Shown here piece after piece: positions 6,567-14,644 of a DNA stretch of 64,000 bases (the stretch's first letter is position 1; the number at the start of each line of letters is the position of its first letter). Origin of the DNA: Methanoregula sp. (GTDB taxonomy: Archaea; Halobacteriota; Methanomicrobia; Methanomicrobiales; Methanospirillaceae). A program made the position numbers and the translations under genes. Location: NCBI RefSeq assembly GCF_023227875.1, contig NZ_JALOCH010000003.1:124001-188000 (forward strand). The letters are read 5' to 3'. Below the pieces are notes generated by a model, which saw only the letters and a list, made by a program, of their open reading frames with translations, searched no databases and was not told where the DNA came from.

Positions 6567-9113
6567 ATGCATCGCATGCGTGAACACCTTTCCTCAATAA
6601 TACGGATCCTCTCCGATCACCCGGAAGGCCGGATGATGAAGGATCTTGCCGCGGAACTCTGCCTGAACCGGAATGCCATGGCAAAATATCTGGGAATTCT
6701 CTTCCAGCAGGGAAAGGTTGACATCCACCATATCGGAAAGGCAAAGGTGTTCACGATCTCGAAACGTGTCCCGTTCCCGGTTCTTGCAGAATTATCCTCT
6801 GATTATGTTGTCGGCATTAACCGGAACATGAACTGTGTTGATGCAAATACCCCGTTTTATGCATGGACTGGAAGTACTCCCGAAGAAATCCTGGGCAGAC
6901 CGATCCAGAACCTGGCAGGCCCGGTCTTCCAGCGATCACTGATCGGGGACATGGCGAAAACCGGCATCTCCTCCACGTGTGAACCGGTCAGGATCTCCTG
7001 CACACAAAAAAACAGGGATTATATCTATGAAATCCGGAGCATACCGGTGGTTTTTGGGGATTGCACTACCGGCTGTGCGGTCCTGATAAAAGATATCACG
7101 GACCGCGAAACGGTTGAAGAGAAGATCACCCTTCTTGAAGAACGCTACCGGTCACTCGCCAGCGCCCAGTCGGAGTTCATCGTCCATTCATTAAAGGATG
7201 GCACGATCCTCTTTGCAAACCCGGCGTTCGCTGACCTTGCCGGGGTCCTTCCGGACCAGCTTACCGGGAAAAAGTACCGGTCGAAAATCCCTGAAGAGGA
7301 CATCCCATCTGTGAAGGAACATTTCCGTTCAATTATCCCCGATAATCCTGAAAGGATCATTGAACACCGTTTCATCACCCCCTCTGGCGAGATACGGTGG
7401 ATACGGTGGAAGAACCGCGGCATCTTCCGGCAGGGAAAACTGATCGAGTACCATTCATGCGGCAGTGACATCACGGAACTCATGATGGCCCAAAACCAGC
7501 TCCAGTATTATCAAGAGAACCTCGAGACCCTGATCCAGAAGAAGACAAATGAGTTTATAAGGATCAACCAGGTCCTGCTCGGGGAGATTCAGAAGCGCAA
7601 GCAGACCGAGCGGAACCTGCAGAGGACACAGTTCTGTGTCAATAATTCCAGCGATATGATCCTCTGGGCCGATGAGAGCGGGGCTGTCACCTCACAAAAC
7701 AAGTCTGCACTCATCACCCTGGGCCTCCATGCCGGTGATATCCCCTGTTTCATGAAACAGGACGCAGGAGGTTCGCTGCACCAGGTCCCCTGGCACGAGA
7801 TCCGGGAGTCCGCAAAACAGAACGGGTGTGCCCTGTTCGAAGCGATCATGGAGGGCCGGTCAGGTAAAAATCTCCAGGTAGAAGTGCTGGCAAATTTTTT
7901 GTTCTTTGACGACAGCGAGAGCTGCTGTTTCTTTGTGCGGGATATCACCGAACGCAAGCAGTCGGAAGAGCACCTCCGGCTCCTAGAGATCTCGGTGGAC
8001 AATGCCTATGATGAAGTCTTCTGGTTGGACATGGCGGGTAATATCCTGTACGTCAATGATGCGGCCTGCAGGACAACCGGTTATTCGCAGAAAGAGCTCT
8101 GTTCCATGCATATATCCGAACTGGTCCCGGATCTCGGGCCGGAGCAGCTGGAAGATCATTTCGCTGACGCGAGGCAGAGCAAGCGGCAGTTCTTCCGGAG
8201 CCGGCACCGGCGCAAGGACGGCGTGATCATCGATGTGGAGGTCGGCTCGGTCTATGTCACGCGGGGAGAGGAGGAGCACAAGATCTGTTTTGTCCGGGAT
8301 ATCACTGAGCGTACGCGGATGGCGCAGGCAATTCACGAGAGCGAGGAAAAATATCGGTGCATCTTTGAGTCGTTTGTCGATACCTACTACGAGGCCGATG
8401 CGGATGGTATTCTCCGGGTCGTTTCACCGTCCGTGTATGCGTTGACCGGATGGCAATCCGGGGAACTCAGGGGGAAATCCATTCTTGACCTGTATGCTGA
8501 CCCCCGGGACCGCACGGCACTTCTCGAAAAGCTGGGACTCTATCCGGTCGTTTCCGGATTTGTTGCAACACTGAAGAGACGCGACGGGACGCCGGTCGTT
8601 GTCTCGGTCAATACGCGGAGACGGTACGGTGCATCGGGCGAACCTGACGGGGTCCTGGGTTCGATCCGGGATATTACCGAGAATGTCCGGGCACGAAAAG
8701 CCATCCGGGAGAGCGAGGTGAAGTACCGGCTTGCGCTGGATGCCAAAAGAGACGCCCTCTGGGAACTGGATGTCCCCCATGGCGTCGGGATGTTTTCCCC
8801 CCACCTGAATACGATTCTTGGTTATGCACCCGGTGAGCTGGACGATTCGTTTGCCACATGGCAATCCCTGCTCCACCCGGACGATCTGGGCTCCGTGGAA
8901 CAGATATTCCGCGATCAGATCAAGGGTAAAATGGAAGCTCATATGGCGGAATACCGGGTACGGACAAAGGAGGGGGGCTGGAAATGGATCCTTTCCCGGG
9001 GAAAGGTTGTTGAACGGGATGCCGGTGGCAATGCGGTCAGGATCGTGGGGATCAATACCGATATCACCGAGAGAAAACTGGTTGAAGACCGGGCAGGGAA
9101 GAAGAACGACTGA
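6567..9113 (+). CDS. Winged-helix DNA-binding protein with six PAS domains, no kinase
   Basis: 848 residues from the ATG at 6567, five bases after GGTGAG. Residues 1-65 are a helix-turn-helix unit (IIRILSDHPEGRMMKDLA, LCLNRNAMAKYLG, a wing near VDIHHIGKAKVF). Six PAS/PAC units follow, each closing with a DIT(D/E)R-type motif: DITDRE, DITELM, DITERKQ, DITERTR, DITENVR, DITERKL. A coiled coil (about 310-360) separates units 2 and 3. The protein ends right after the last PAC motif, so there is no histidine kinase, cyclase or phosphatase output. I infer a one-component regulator whose output is the N-terminal DNA-binding domain. Ligands or cofactors of the PAS units are unknown. Confidence 0.88.
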   Translation: MHRMREHLSSIIRILSDHPEGRMMKDLAAELCLNRNAMAKYLGILFQQGKVDIHHIGKAKVFTISKRVPFPVLAELSSDYVVGINRNMNCVDANTPFYAWTGSTPEEILGRPIQNLAGPVFQRSLIGDMAKTGISSTCEPVRISCTQKNRDYIYEIRSIPVVFGDCTTGCAVLIKDITDRETVEEKITLLEERYRSLASAQSEFIVHSLKDGTILFANPAFADLAGVLPDQLTGKKYRSKIPEEDIPSVKEHFRSIIPDNPERIIEHRFITPSGEIRWIRWKNRGIFRQGKLIEYHSCGSDITELMMAQNQLQYYQENLETLIQKKTNEFIRINQVLLGEIQKRKQTERNLQRTQFCVNNSSDMILWADESGAVTSQNKSALITLGLHAGDIPCFMKQDAGGSLHQVPWHEIRESAKQNGCALFEAIMEGRSGKNLQVEVLANFLFFDDSESCCFFVRDITERKQSEEHLRLLEISVDNAYDEVFWLDMAGNILYVNDAACRTTGYSQKELCSMHISELVPDLGPEQLEDHFADARQSKRQFFRSRHRRKDGVIIDVEVGSVYVTRGEEEHKICFVRDITERTRMAQAIHESEEKYRCIFESFVDTYYEADADGILRVVSPSVYALTGWQSGELRGKSILDLYADPRDRTALLEKLGLYPVVSGFVATLKRRDGTPVVVSVNTRRRYGASGEPDGVLGSIRDITENVRARKAIRESEVKYRLALDAKRDALWELDVPHGVGMFSPHLNTILGYAPGELDDSFATWQSLLHPDDLGSVEQIFRDQIKGKMEAHMAEYRVRTKEGGWKWILSRGKVVERDAGGNAVRIVGINTDITERKLVEDRAGKKND

Positions 9114-9171
9114 TAATGTCCCCCGTCACCGGACGCGTATTCGCAGAAGGAATTTTAAAAAAGCGCCTGGC

Positions 9172-9447
9172 TTACCCGGAAATCCTGAACTCACAGGTCT
9201 GGTTCTCCCCGCAGCCCTGGCAGACCTGGAAAATTATTTCACAGTGAACACAGTCAGGCTTCTTCTCCAGATCGCAGTTGTCACAATCCAGTTCAGGGGA
9301 CTCCGGGTAATCACCTCCCGGGCCATCACAATGTTCGAGGACTCCGGGTCGTTTCCTGGATCCGTCCAGGCACACGTTACAGAGTGCATCGAGGCAGGAC
9401 TCGCATTCTGCTGCAAGGGGATCGCACCCCCAGTTCAGGTAGGTCAT
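9172..9447 (-). CDS. Small cysteine-rich protein, probably metal-binding
   Basis: 91 residues with 13 cysteines at 8, 15, 18, 23, 26, 40, 55, 58, 66, 69, 76, 79 and 85, mostly in CxxC pairs (CESC, CNVC, CDNC, CVHC, CQGC). This spacing suggests several zinc sites or one or two Fe-S clusters in the cytoplasm. I do not recognise a named family. It sits alone on the minus strand, convergent with the six-PAS gene. The ATG at 9447 follows a weak AGGAT site. The regular cysteine pairs make chance unlikely, but function is unknown. Confidence 0.65.
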   Translation of the reverse strand: MTYLNWGCDPLAAECESCLDALCNVCLDGSRKRPGVLEHCDGPGGDYPESPELDCDNCDLEKKPDCVHCEIIFQVCQGCGENQTCEFRISG

Positions 9448-9550
9448 GACGGTATCCTATCTGTGTTGTCATTCTGGCAAAAAACAATTGCGACAGGAAA
9501 CGCGATCATAAAATTTTACCTTCGCAGAGAGCATACAAAAAAGCGTTACG

Positions 9551-10052
9551 GTCCGGCTGTACTACATCGACAACCTGCGGTGAATGAGCATCCTGCTGCT
9601 CTTCCCGGTCCATGCGTCGGTCGTATGCAGGGTGGTTCGGCTATTACGTGACCTCCGGGTATACCTCCACGGCCGCACTCTGGCTCATCGTCTCGACCAT
9701 GCCGTGGCTCATGTCAGGGAGCCTCACGCTCGTTGATGTGATCTCATCCCCGCTGACCGGGAGGATCGGCGTTCTCGCATTCTTGGGGGCGGGCGGGCAC
9801 CTGATGAATGTGACGAACAACCTCGCAGCATATCTGGGTGCGGCGTCGTACCTGGTGTATATCCTTCGCCAGCCGTTCCTCGTGGCAACTGCCTGGTATG
9901 TCCTTATGATATCAGTCCCGCCGGTAGTTCAGTTCGCAGCCATTGTAGTTATCAGCGTCCTGCTGACGTTCACCTGCTACGAGATCATCAGGAGGATCCC
10001 GGTTGTACGGGTGCTGTTCGGTATTGCGGGCCCGCGAAAAAATATTGCGTGA
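9551..10052 (+). pseudogene. Decayed acyltransferase 3 (MdoC/OafA-like) gene
   Basis: The plus strand at 9551 reads VRLYYIDNLR, then TGA at 9581-9583, then MSILLLFPVHASVV. Acyltransferase 3 proteins begin with YIDNLRG/W...LLV..HA, so this is the family N-terminus with a stop where Trp or Gly is expected. After about 9626 the reading shifts to another frame and gives the family C-terminus: ASYLVYILRQPFLVATAWYV and FTCYEIIRRIPVVRVLFG, ending at 10052. Intact members have about 350-400 residues and ten helices; about 160 codons remain, so the middle is lost. The intact enzyme would acylate membrane or envelope carbohydrates. Confidence 0.75.
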
Positions 10053-10138
10053 GATCCCGTTTTTTCAAATAATCCCTGAACAAATAAGAGAAAAACTGAT
10101 TACATTCTTTTTGATCCTTTTAATAATTCAGATTTGTA

Positions 10139-10456
10139 TTACGGGACACTCTTCATCGAATCCTGAATTTCATTGATGTAATCCTGGAGGCGGGCGTGGT
10201 ACACGTCGACCAGGATCTGTGCCGCGATCGTTGAATCGCAGGAACAGTTCGAGAGCCCGATACTCCGGACCTCTTCGGGATGGAAATCATCCGCCCCGTA
10301 TATTTCATCAACCGCCGACCAGGTCTTCGAGCACCAGCCGATAAAGTCGTAATACTCCAAAAGGCCGTACTCGTTCTGTTTGATCGCGTTGATCGCCTCG
10401 ATTCTCTCATTCAGCAGGATGATTGCTTTCTCCGGGAGTATTTTCAGGTCCGGCAT
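10139..10456 (-). CDS. Hypothetical protein
   Basis: 105 residues, soluble, mostly helical by eye (ALLNERIEAINAIKQ-like amphipathic pattern near the start, ILVDVYHARLQDYINEIQ near the end), with three Cys in the middle including a CSC. I do not recognise it. It is convergent with the acyltransferase remnant and divergent from cardiolipin synthase. The start is the ATG at 10456; the codon pattern looks coding, and the protein has no signal peptide or membrane segment. Confidence 0.6.
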   Translation of the reverse strand: MPDLKILPEKAIILLNERIEAINAIKQNEYGLLEYYDFIGWCSKTWSAVDEIYGADDFHPEEVRSIGLSNCSCDSTIAAQILVDVYHARLQDYINEIQDSMKSVP

Positions 10457-10562
10457 AGGTGTGCGTCCACACTAATGATTCAGTGATCCACCAGAAAAAG
10501 ATTATTTTTTGATACAAAGGGAACTTTGAAGGCATGGTCGGACAAAGCCGGTAGTGTTTACT

Positions 10563-11996
10563 ATGGACCTGATCTTTCTCGCGATCGCGATCCTGAACAT
10601 CTGTTTTGGGATCAGCATCGTCTTCTTTGAGCGGAAGACCCCGGAGATCGCGCTTGCCTGGCTCACCCTTCTCGTCTTCATCCCGGTACTGGGATTCCTC
10701 GTCTATATCGCGTTCGGGCAGAACTTTTACCGGGCACGGCTCTTCAAGGTGAAGGAAGAGGATGACCGGAAGGGCCAGGAACTGGTCGCCGGCCAGCTCA
10801 CCGAGGTTGCCCGGCTCGAGAAGGTAAGCGGGGACGAGCGCGAGAACAGGTTCCTGCGGGTCATCCGCATGCTGCTCGTCAGCAACCGTGCGCTGGTCTC
10901 GGACAACAATACGATCGAGATCTATACCAACGGGCACGACAAGTTCCGTGCCCTCTTCTCCGCCATCGAACAGGCAAAGGACTTCGTCCATGTCGAGTAC
11001 TATTACATCTCGGCCGACGGTCTCGGCACGGAGATGGCAGCGCTCCTCACCAGAAAGGCAAAGGAAGGCGTGGAGGTCCGGGTCCTTGTTGACGGCCTGC
11101 CCTTCTCGGTGGTCCCCCCGTCATTTTGGAAGCCGTTCCTCGATGCGGGAGGGAAAAAGGCGGTCTTCTTCCCGGGACTGCTGGGGTTCATCAATTTCCG
11201 GTTCAATAACCGGAACCACCGGAAGATCGTGGTGATCGACGGGAAGACCGCGTTCTGCGGGGGGTTCAACGTGGGGGACGAGTACGTCGGGAAACGCGAG
11301 CTCGGGTTCTGGCGGGATACACACGTAAAGATCGACGGGGACGCAGCCCACCTGCTGGAGCTGCGGTTCTTCATGGACTGGAACTTTGCATCAGAAGATC
11401 ATTATGAGTTATCCTCACGCTATCTCCCAAAAACAAACGGTACAGGCTCTGCTGCTGTCCAGATCGTCTCAAGCGGCCCGGACAACCAGCACAACCAGAT
11501 CAAGCTCGCCTACCTGCAGCTGATCAACACCGCTTCGGAATCGGTGTACATCCAGACCCCGTATTTTGTGCCGGATGCAAGCCTGATCGATGCCCTGCGG
11601 ATGGCCGCACAGTCGGGCATTGATGTGAAGATCATGATCCCGTGCAAGCCCGACCACCCGATTGTCTATACCGTGAACCATGCATGGATCCGCGACCTGC
11701 TCGATGCGGGCGTGAAGGCATACACGTACGATGACGGTTTCATCCACGCAAAGACGCTCGTCATCGATGGCGTTGTCGCCTCGGTCGGGAGTGCGAACTG
11801 GGATATCCGTTCCTTCAAGCTGAACTTCGAGACCAACGCCCTGATCTACAACCCGGGGTATGCGAAGAAACTTAAGGAGATCTTCGAAGACGACCTGACG
11901 CACTGCACCGGGATCACGCCCGAATCGTATGAGAAACGGCCGCTCCTTGAAAAGATCTGGGGGCCGATCGCCCGGCTCTTCTCCCCGGTGCTCTGA
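10563..11996 (+). CDS. cls: Cardiolipin synthase-type phospholipase D family protein
   Basis: 477 residues. Two N-terminal membrane helices (about 3-22 and 30-52) are followed by two phospholipase D catalytic motifs: H219/K221/D226 in NHRKIVVIDG and H395/K397/D402 in HAKTLVIDG. The bacterial enzyme joins two phosphatidylglycerols into cardiolipin; in archaea relatives probably make dimeric archaeal phospholipids from archaetidylglycerol, an inference here. Length and order match ClsA. The ATG at 10563 begins the first helix; a GTG three codons upstream is in frame and possible. The PHP gene follows after 37 bases on the same strand. Confidence 0.88.
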   Translation: MDLIFLAIAILNICFGISIVFFERKTPEIALAWLTLLVFIPVLGFLVYIAFGQNFYRARLFKVKEEDDRKGQELVAGQLTEVARLEKVSGDERENRFLRVIRMLLVSNRALVSDNNTIEIYTNGHDKFRALFSAIEQAKDFVHVEYYYISADGLGTEMAALLTRKAKEGVEVRVLVDGLPFSVVPPSFWKPFLDAGGKKAVFFPGLLGFINFRFNNRNHRKIVVIDGKTAFCGGFNVGDEYVGKRELGFWRDTHVKIDGDAAHLLELRFFMDWNFASEDHYELSSRYLPKTNGTGSAAVQIVSSGPDNQHNQIKLAYLQLINTASESVYIQTPYFVPDASLIDALRMAAQSGIDVKIMIPCKPDHPIVYTVNHAWIRDLLDAGVKAYTYDDGFIHAKTLVIDGVVASVGSANWDIRSFKLNFETNALIYNPGYAKKLKEIFEDDLTHCTGITPESYEKRPLLEKIWGPIARLFSPVL

Positions 11997-12033
11997 TGCC
12001 CGGTCGCCCGCGTGAACAGCCGCGACAGGGGGC

Positions 12034-12921
12034 ATGACCCTGCCATCCCCGCATCCTCCCGATGTCCGGTTTGCCCGGCCGTACCCGGAGCGGATCCTTG
12101 CCGATGGCTATCACCCGGCAGACATGCATTTCCACACAGTCCATTCCGACGGGACGGTGAGTATCAGAACCCTGCTCCGGTGGATCCGGAAGCACGGTGC
12201 CGGCTGCGCCGTGACCGACCACAACGAGGTATCCGGGGCGCTTGCCGCGTGCAGGGAGCGGGATGGACTTCTCGTGATCCCGGGCATCGAGATCAGCACG
12301 TCAGATGGTCCGCACATCCTCGTGTATTTCTCATCTCCCGGGGACCTGGAGGATTTTTTCGTGCGGCATATCCGGGACCGACGGCGGGAGAGCCCGTGGA
12401 TGCTTACGACGTTGACGAGCCAGGAAGTGCTTGATGCAGCGGAGGGGTATGCCTGCCTGCGTGGCGCTGCCCATCCCTACGGGTACCTCCTCTTCAACTC
12501 GGGGCTCGGGAAATGTATTGAGAAGGGTTACCTTGACGAGTCGCTTTACCGGCAATGCGACCTGATCGAAGGGATCTGCGCCAATATGGCCCGCCGGGAG
12601 AACAAAAAGGCAATCTCCCTTGCAACCCGGCTCGGGCTTCCCGTTACCGGGGGAACGGACGGGCACGTCATCTTCGATCTCGGCAGTGCGGTCACCTGCA
12701 CGCGGTCCGCAGACCCCGCGGATTTTCTTGACGAACTGAAACACGGCCGGGCAACGGTCATTGGTCGGGAGAACCATCTCGGGTCAAAGATGCTCACGGC
12801 GGCGGCCATCACCGCACGGTTCATGCCCTGGCTCCTGCCCTCCACAAAGATCCACTGCGAGCGGTTTGTCGGGAGGGTGGACCGGCTCCTCAACCAACGG
12901 GGAAAAATGAAGGAGAAATAA
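12034..12921 (+). CDS. PHP-domain phosphoesterase
   Basis: 295 residues. The PHP metal-binding signature is at D30-M-H32-F-H34...SDG (HSDGT), followed by AVTDHNEVSG, the glutamate of PGIEIST, and a late TGGTDGH. These residues bind a two- or three-metal centre in phosphoesterases of the histidinol phosphatase/polymerase family, and in archaea many act on nucleotides or sugar phosphates. The substrate is not evident. GGGGG stands just before the ATG at 12034. It is 37 bases downstream of cls, so the two may be co-transcribed, and it is followed at once by a decayed transporter gene. Confidence 0.85.
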   Translation: MTLPSPHPPDVRFARPYPERILADGYHPADMHFHTVHSDGTVSIRTLLRWIRKHGAGCAVTDHNEVSGALAACRERDGLLVIPGIEISTSDGPHILVYFSSPGDLEDFFVRHIRDRRRESPWMLTTLTSQEVLDAAEGYACLRGAAHPYGYLLFNSGLGKCIEKGYLDESLYRQCDLIEGICANMARRENKKAISLATRLGLPVTGGTDGHVIFDLGSAVTCTRSADPADFLDELKHGRATVIGRENHLGSKMLTAAAITARFMPWLLPSTKIHCERFVGRVDRLLNQRGKMKEK

Positions 12922-13373
12922 AAAAGCCACGCCACCCTGCCCGGTCTCATCTTCGCGTTCCTCGGGATCTTCCTCGGCCACCTCTTCAACATCCCCTTCC
13001 TTGATGGACTAGCCCCGGTCGCCATCGGCCTGCTGCTGATAAGCGTTGCCGGGATCCTTGCGTCGTGGGCCATGGGCCTGCTGCCGGGTGAGGGCGTGAA
13101 CCCCGTCCAGCTTGCGGACATCCGGCGGCGCGTGGAGTCGGACCCGTAGATCAAACGCGCCGGTGAGATCTTCACCATGTACATGGGCCTGCACGACCTG
13201 CTCGTGAACATGGGGGTATGTTTTTCAAAAGTATCCCGGCCGAGCAGGTGCACGAGGCAATCCATCGCATCGGGACCGATCTGCACAGCGCATGCCCGGA
13301 GACCAACCGTGTTTATGTCGAGTCCGGCTCGCTCCCGGACATGGCAACGGCCTGTGTGCAACGGGAGCCGTGA
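12922..13373 (+). pseudogene. Decayed cation diffusion facilitator, N-terminal half missing
   Basis: Directly after the PHP stop, the frame starting about 12925 reads two membrane segments (LPGLIFAFLGIFLGHLFNI and LAPVAIGLLLISVAGILAS), then MGLLPGEGVNPVQLADIR, the hallmark junction of the SLC30A9-type CDF C-terminal domain. A TAG at 13147-13149 interrupts it, the frame resumes with GEIFTMYMGLHDLLVNMGV, and near 13219 it shifts and continues as FFKSIPAEQVHEAIHRIG to a stop at 13373. There is no start codon and the first four helices are absent. An intact but different CDF gene is at 27100. Confidence 0.8.
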
Positions 13374-13871
13374 GATCCCGGGACCACGGGAAATGGTAAA
13401 TAATTGCATTTTTTGTGCAGCACGCCATGTTGCCTGACTTATCCGGCAGCATAAAAATTATTCAAAGTAATTAAATCATGCATCCTGCGAGCCGCGAATT
13501 TAACCGCGCCGGTCTATTTTTGATGGCAACCCGATAGTGTCATTAAGTGTAATTACACAGCGTACGCTGTCGGATTTATTTTCCGAATCACATTCACCAT
13601 AATCGGGTTCATCGATGCCCTGGCCCTGGTGTGGTACAGGAAAAAAGATTGCTGGATCTGTGTCTGCCATTTCCCCCATCGGACTTATAAGTGATGCACA
13701 GCATTTCCCTAAGTTATTAAAAAAAGGATCTGTGGGCAGAAATTTTAAATTTCATAGTAAATTGTGTATTTTTTTAAAAAAAACCGGAAAAATGTTTAAA
13801 TAAAATAAGATCCAAATCCACAATAAGACGTCGATGAGCCATTACTCACAGTCATTCACTCAGGTGTACGT
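13374..13871. other. AT-rich spacer before the archaellin gene
   Basis: About 500 bases with no credible gene. Around 13540-13690 one plus-strand frame gives a hydrophobic stretch (FIFRITFTIIGFIDALALVW) followed by WYRKKD and ending at a TGA, without a start codon; it may be another decayed membrane gene. From 13700 on the sequence is very AT-rich and carries the archaellin promoter. Confidence 0.4.
13784..13806 (+). promoter_or_regulatory. Archaellin promoter, BRE and TATA box
   Basis: A purine-rich CCGGAAAAA stretch (BRE-like) runs into TTTAAATAAAAT at 13795-13806, a strong archaeal TATA box. Transcription would be expected to start near 13822-13828, giving a leader of about 45 bases before the ATG at 13872, with GGTG at 13862 as the ribosome site. 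Confidence 0.6.
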
Positions 13872-14459
13872 ATGACAGTATCCCGATCAGATGAAAACGC
13901 ATTCACCGGACTCGAAGCCGCGATTGTGCTTGTCGCATTCATTGTCGTTGCTGCAGTGTTCGCTTACGTGATGCTCGGTGCCGGGTTTGCAACAACCGAG
14001 AAATCCCAGGCAACCGTTCACACTGCAATCGGCCAGGCAACCTCCGGAATCCAGCCGGCAGGGCAGATCAGTATGCAGGCAGATAGTACCGGCAACGGTG
14101 TCCAGAAGCTCTCCTTCTTCCTCCAGCTCGCTGCTGCAGGTACCGGGACGGATATGGGAACCGTTGCGTATACGGTGACCACTCCCCAGAAGACCCAGAC
14201 GTACTCAAGTAGCGAAGCGGAGTATACCTGGGTTAAAGAAGCCTCGGGGACAGGAAGCAACCATGGAATCCATACCGGTGTGCTCAACCCCCGGGAGATG
14301 GTCCTGGTAACGATCACCACAACCGCGTTCAGTTCAACGGATATGGGCCTTAACACCAAGTTTATGGTAGAAGTGAAGCCTTCCAATGCTGCAACAGTGA
14401 CCCTTACGGGCACGGTCCCGGGTGCAATGAGTGGCGACAACTGGTATGATGTATACTGA
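13872..14459 (+). CDS. flaB: Archaellin (archaeal flagellin)
   Basis: 195 residues. The N-terminus carries a class III signal peptide: charged residues, then FTG at 11-13 followed by LEAAIVLVAFIVVAAVFAYVML. The pre-archaellin peptidase FlaK/PibD would cut after G13. The conserved hydrophobic helix forms the filament core; the rest is a Thr/Gly/Ser-rich beta domain exposed on the filament, ending TVPGAMSGDNWYDVY. The gene is monocistronic with its own strong TATA box and a T-tract after the stop. No other archaellum gene (flaC-flaJ) is in the window. It could be one of several archaellins of the cell. Confidence 0.93.
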   Translation: MTVSRSDENAFTGLEAAIVLVAFIVVAAVFAYVMLGAGFATTEKSQATVHTAIGQATSGIQPAGQISMQADSTGNGVQKLSFFLQLAAAGTGTDMGTVAYTVTTPQKTQTYSSSEAEYTWVKEASGTGSNHGIHTGVLNPREMVLVTITTTAFSSTDMGLNTKFMVEVKPSNAATVTLTGTVPGAMSGDNWYDVY

Positions 14460-14470
14460 TCCGGGTAAGA

Positions 14471-14480
14471 TTATTTTTTT
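14471..14480 (+). terminator. T-tract after the archaellin gene
   Basis: TTATTTTTTT begins eleven bases after the archaellin stop. Oligo-T runs of this length terminate archaeal transcription without a hairpin. The facing operon ends at 14645. Confidence 0.5.
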
Positions 14481-14644
14481 AAAATTTCCGGAAATTCTTC
14501 ATTTTTCTGAAAGGATTCTGTAAAAATTTCCTGATGCTCCTTCTGGTTATATCAACCGTGGGATTTGATCAGGTTACGATATCCGGGACACGGTTCATGT
14601 TATTCCCGGGTTGTTGGTCCACAATAAAAAAGAGATAATGCCGG

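Noticed and set aside
13141..13149. TAG in the CDF remnant read as pyrrolysine
   Set aside because: The same gene also has a frameshift and no N-terminal half, so it is a pseudogene; pyrrolysine genes are not expected in Methanomicrobiales.
12546..13409. 287-codon minus-strand frame across the PHP gene and the CDF remnant
   Set aside because: It covers two plus-strand genes with clear motifs and itself has no motif or ribosome site.
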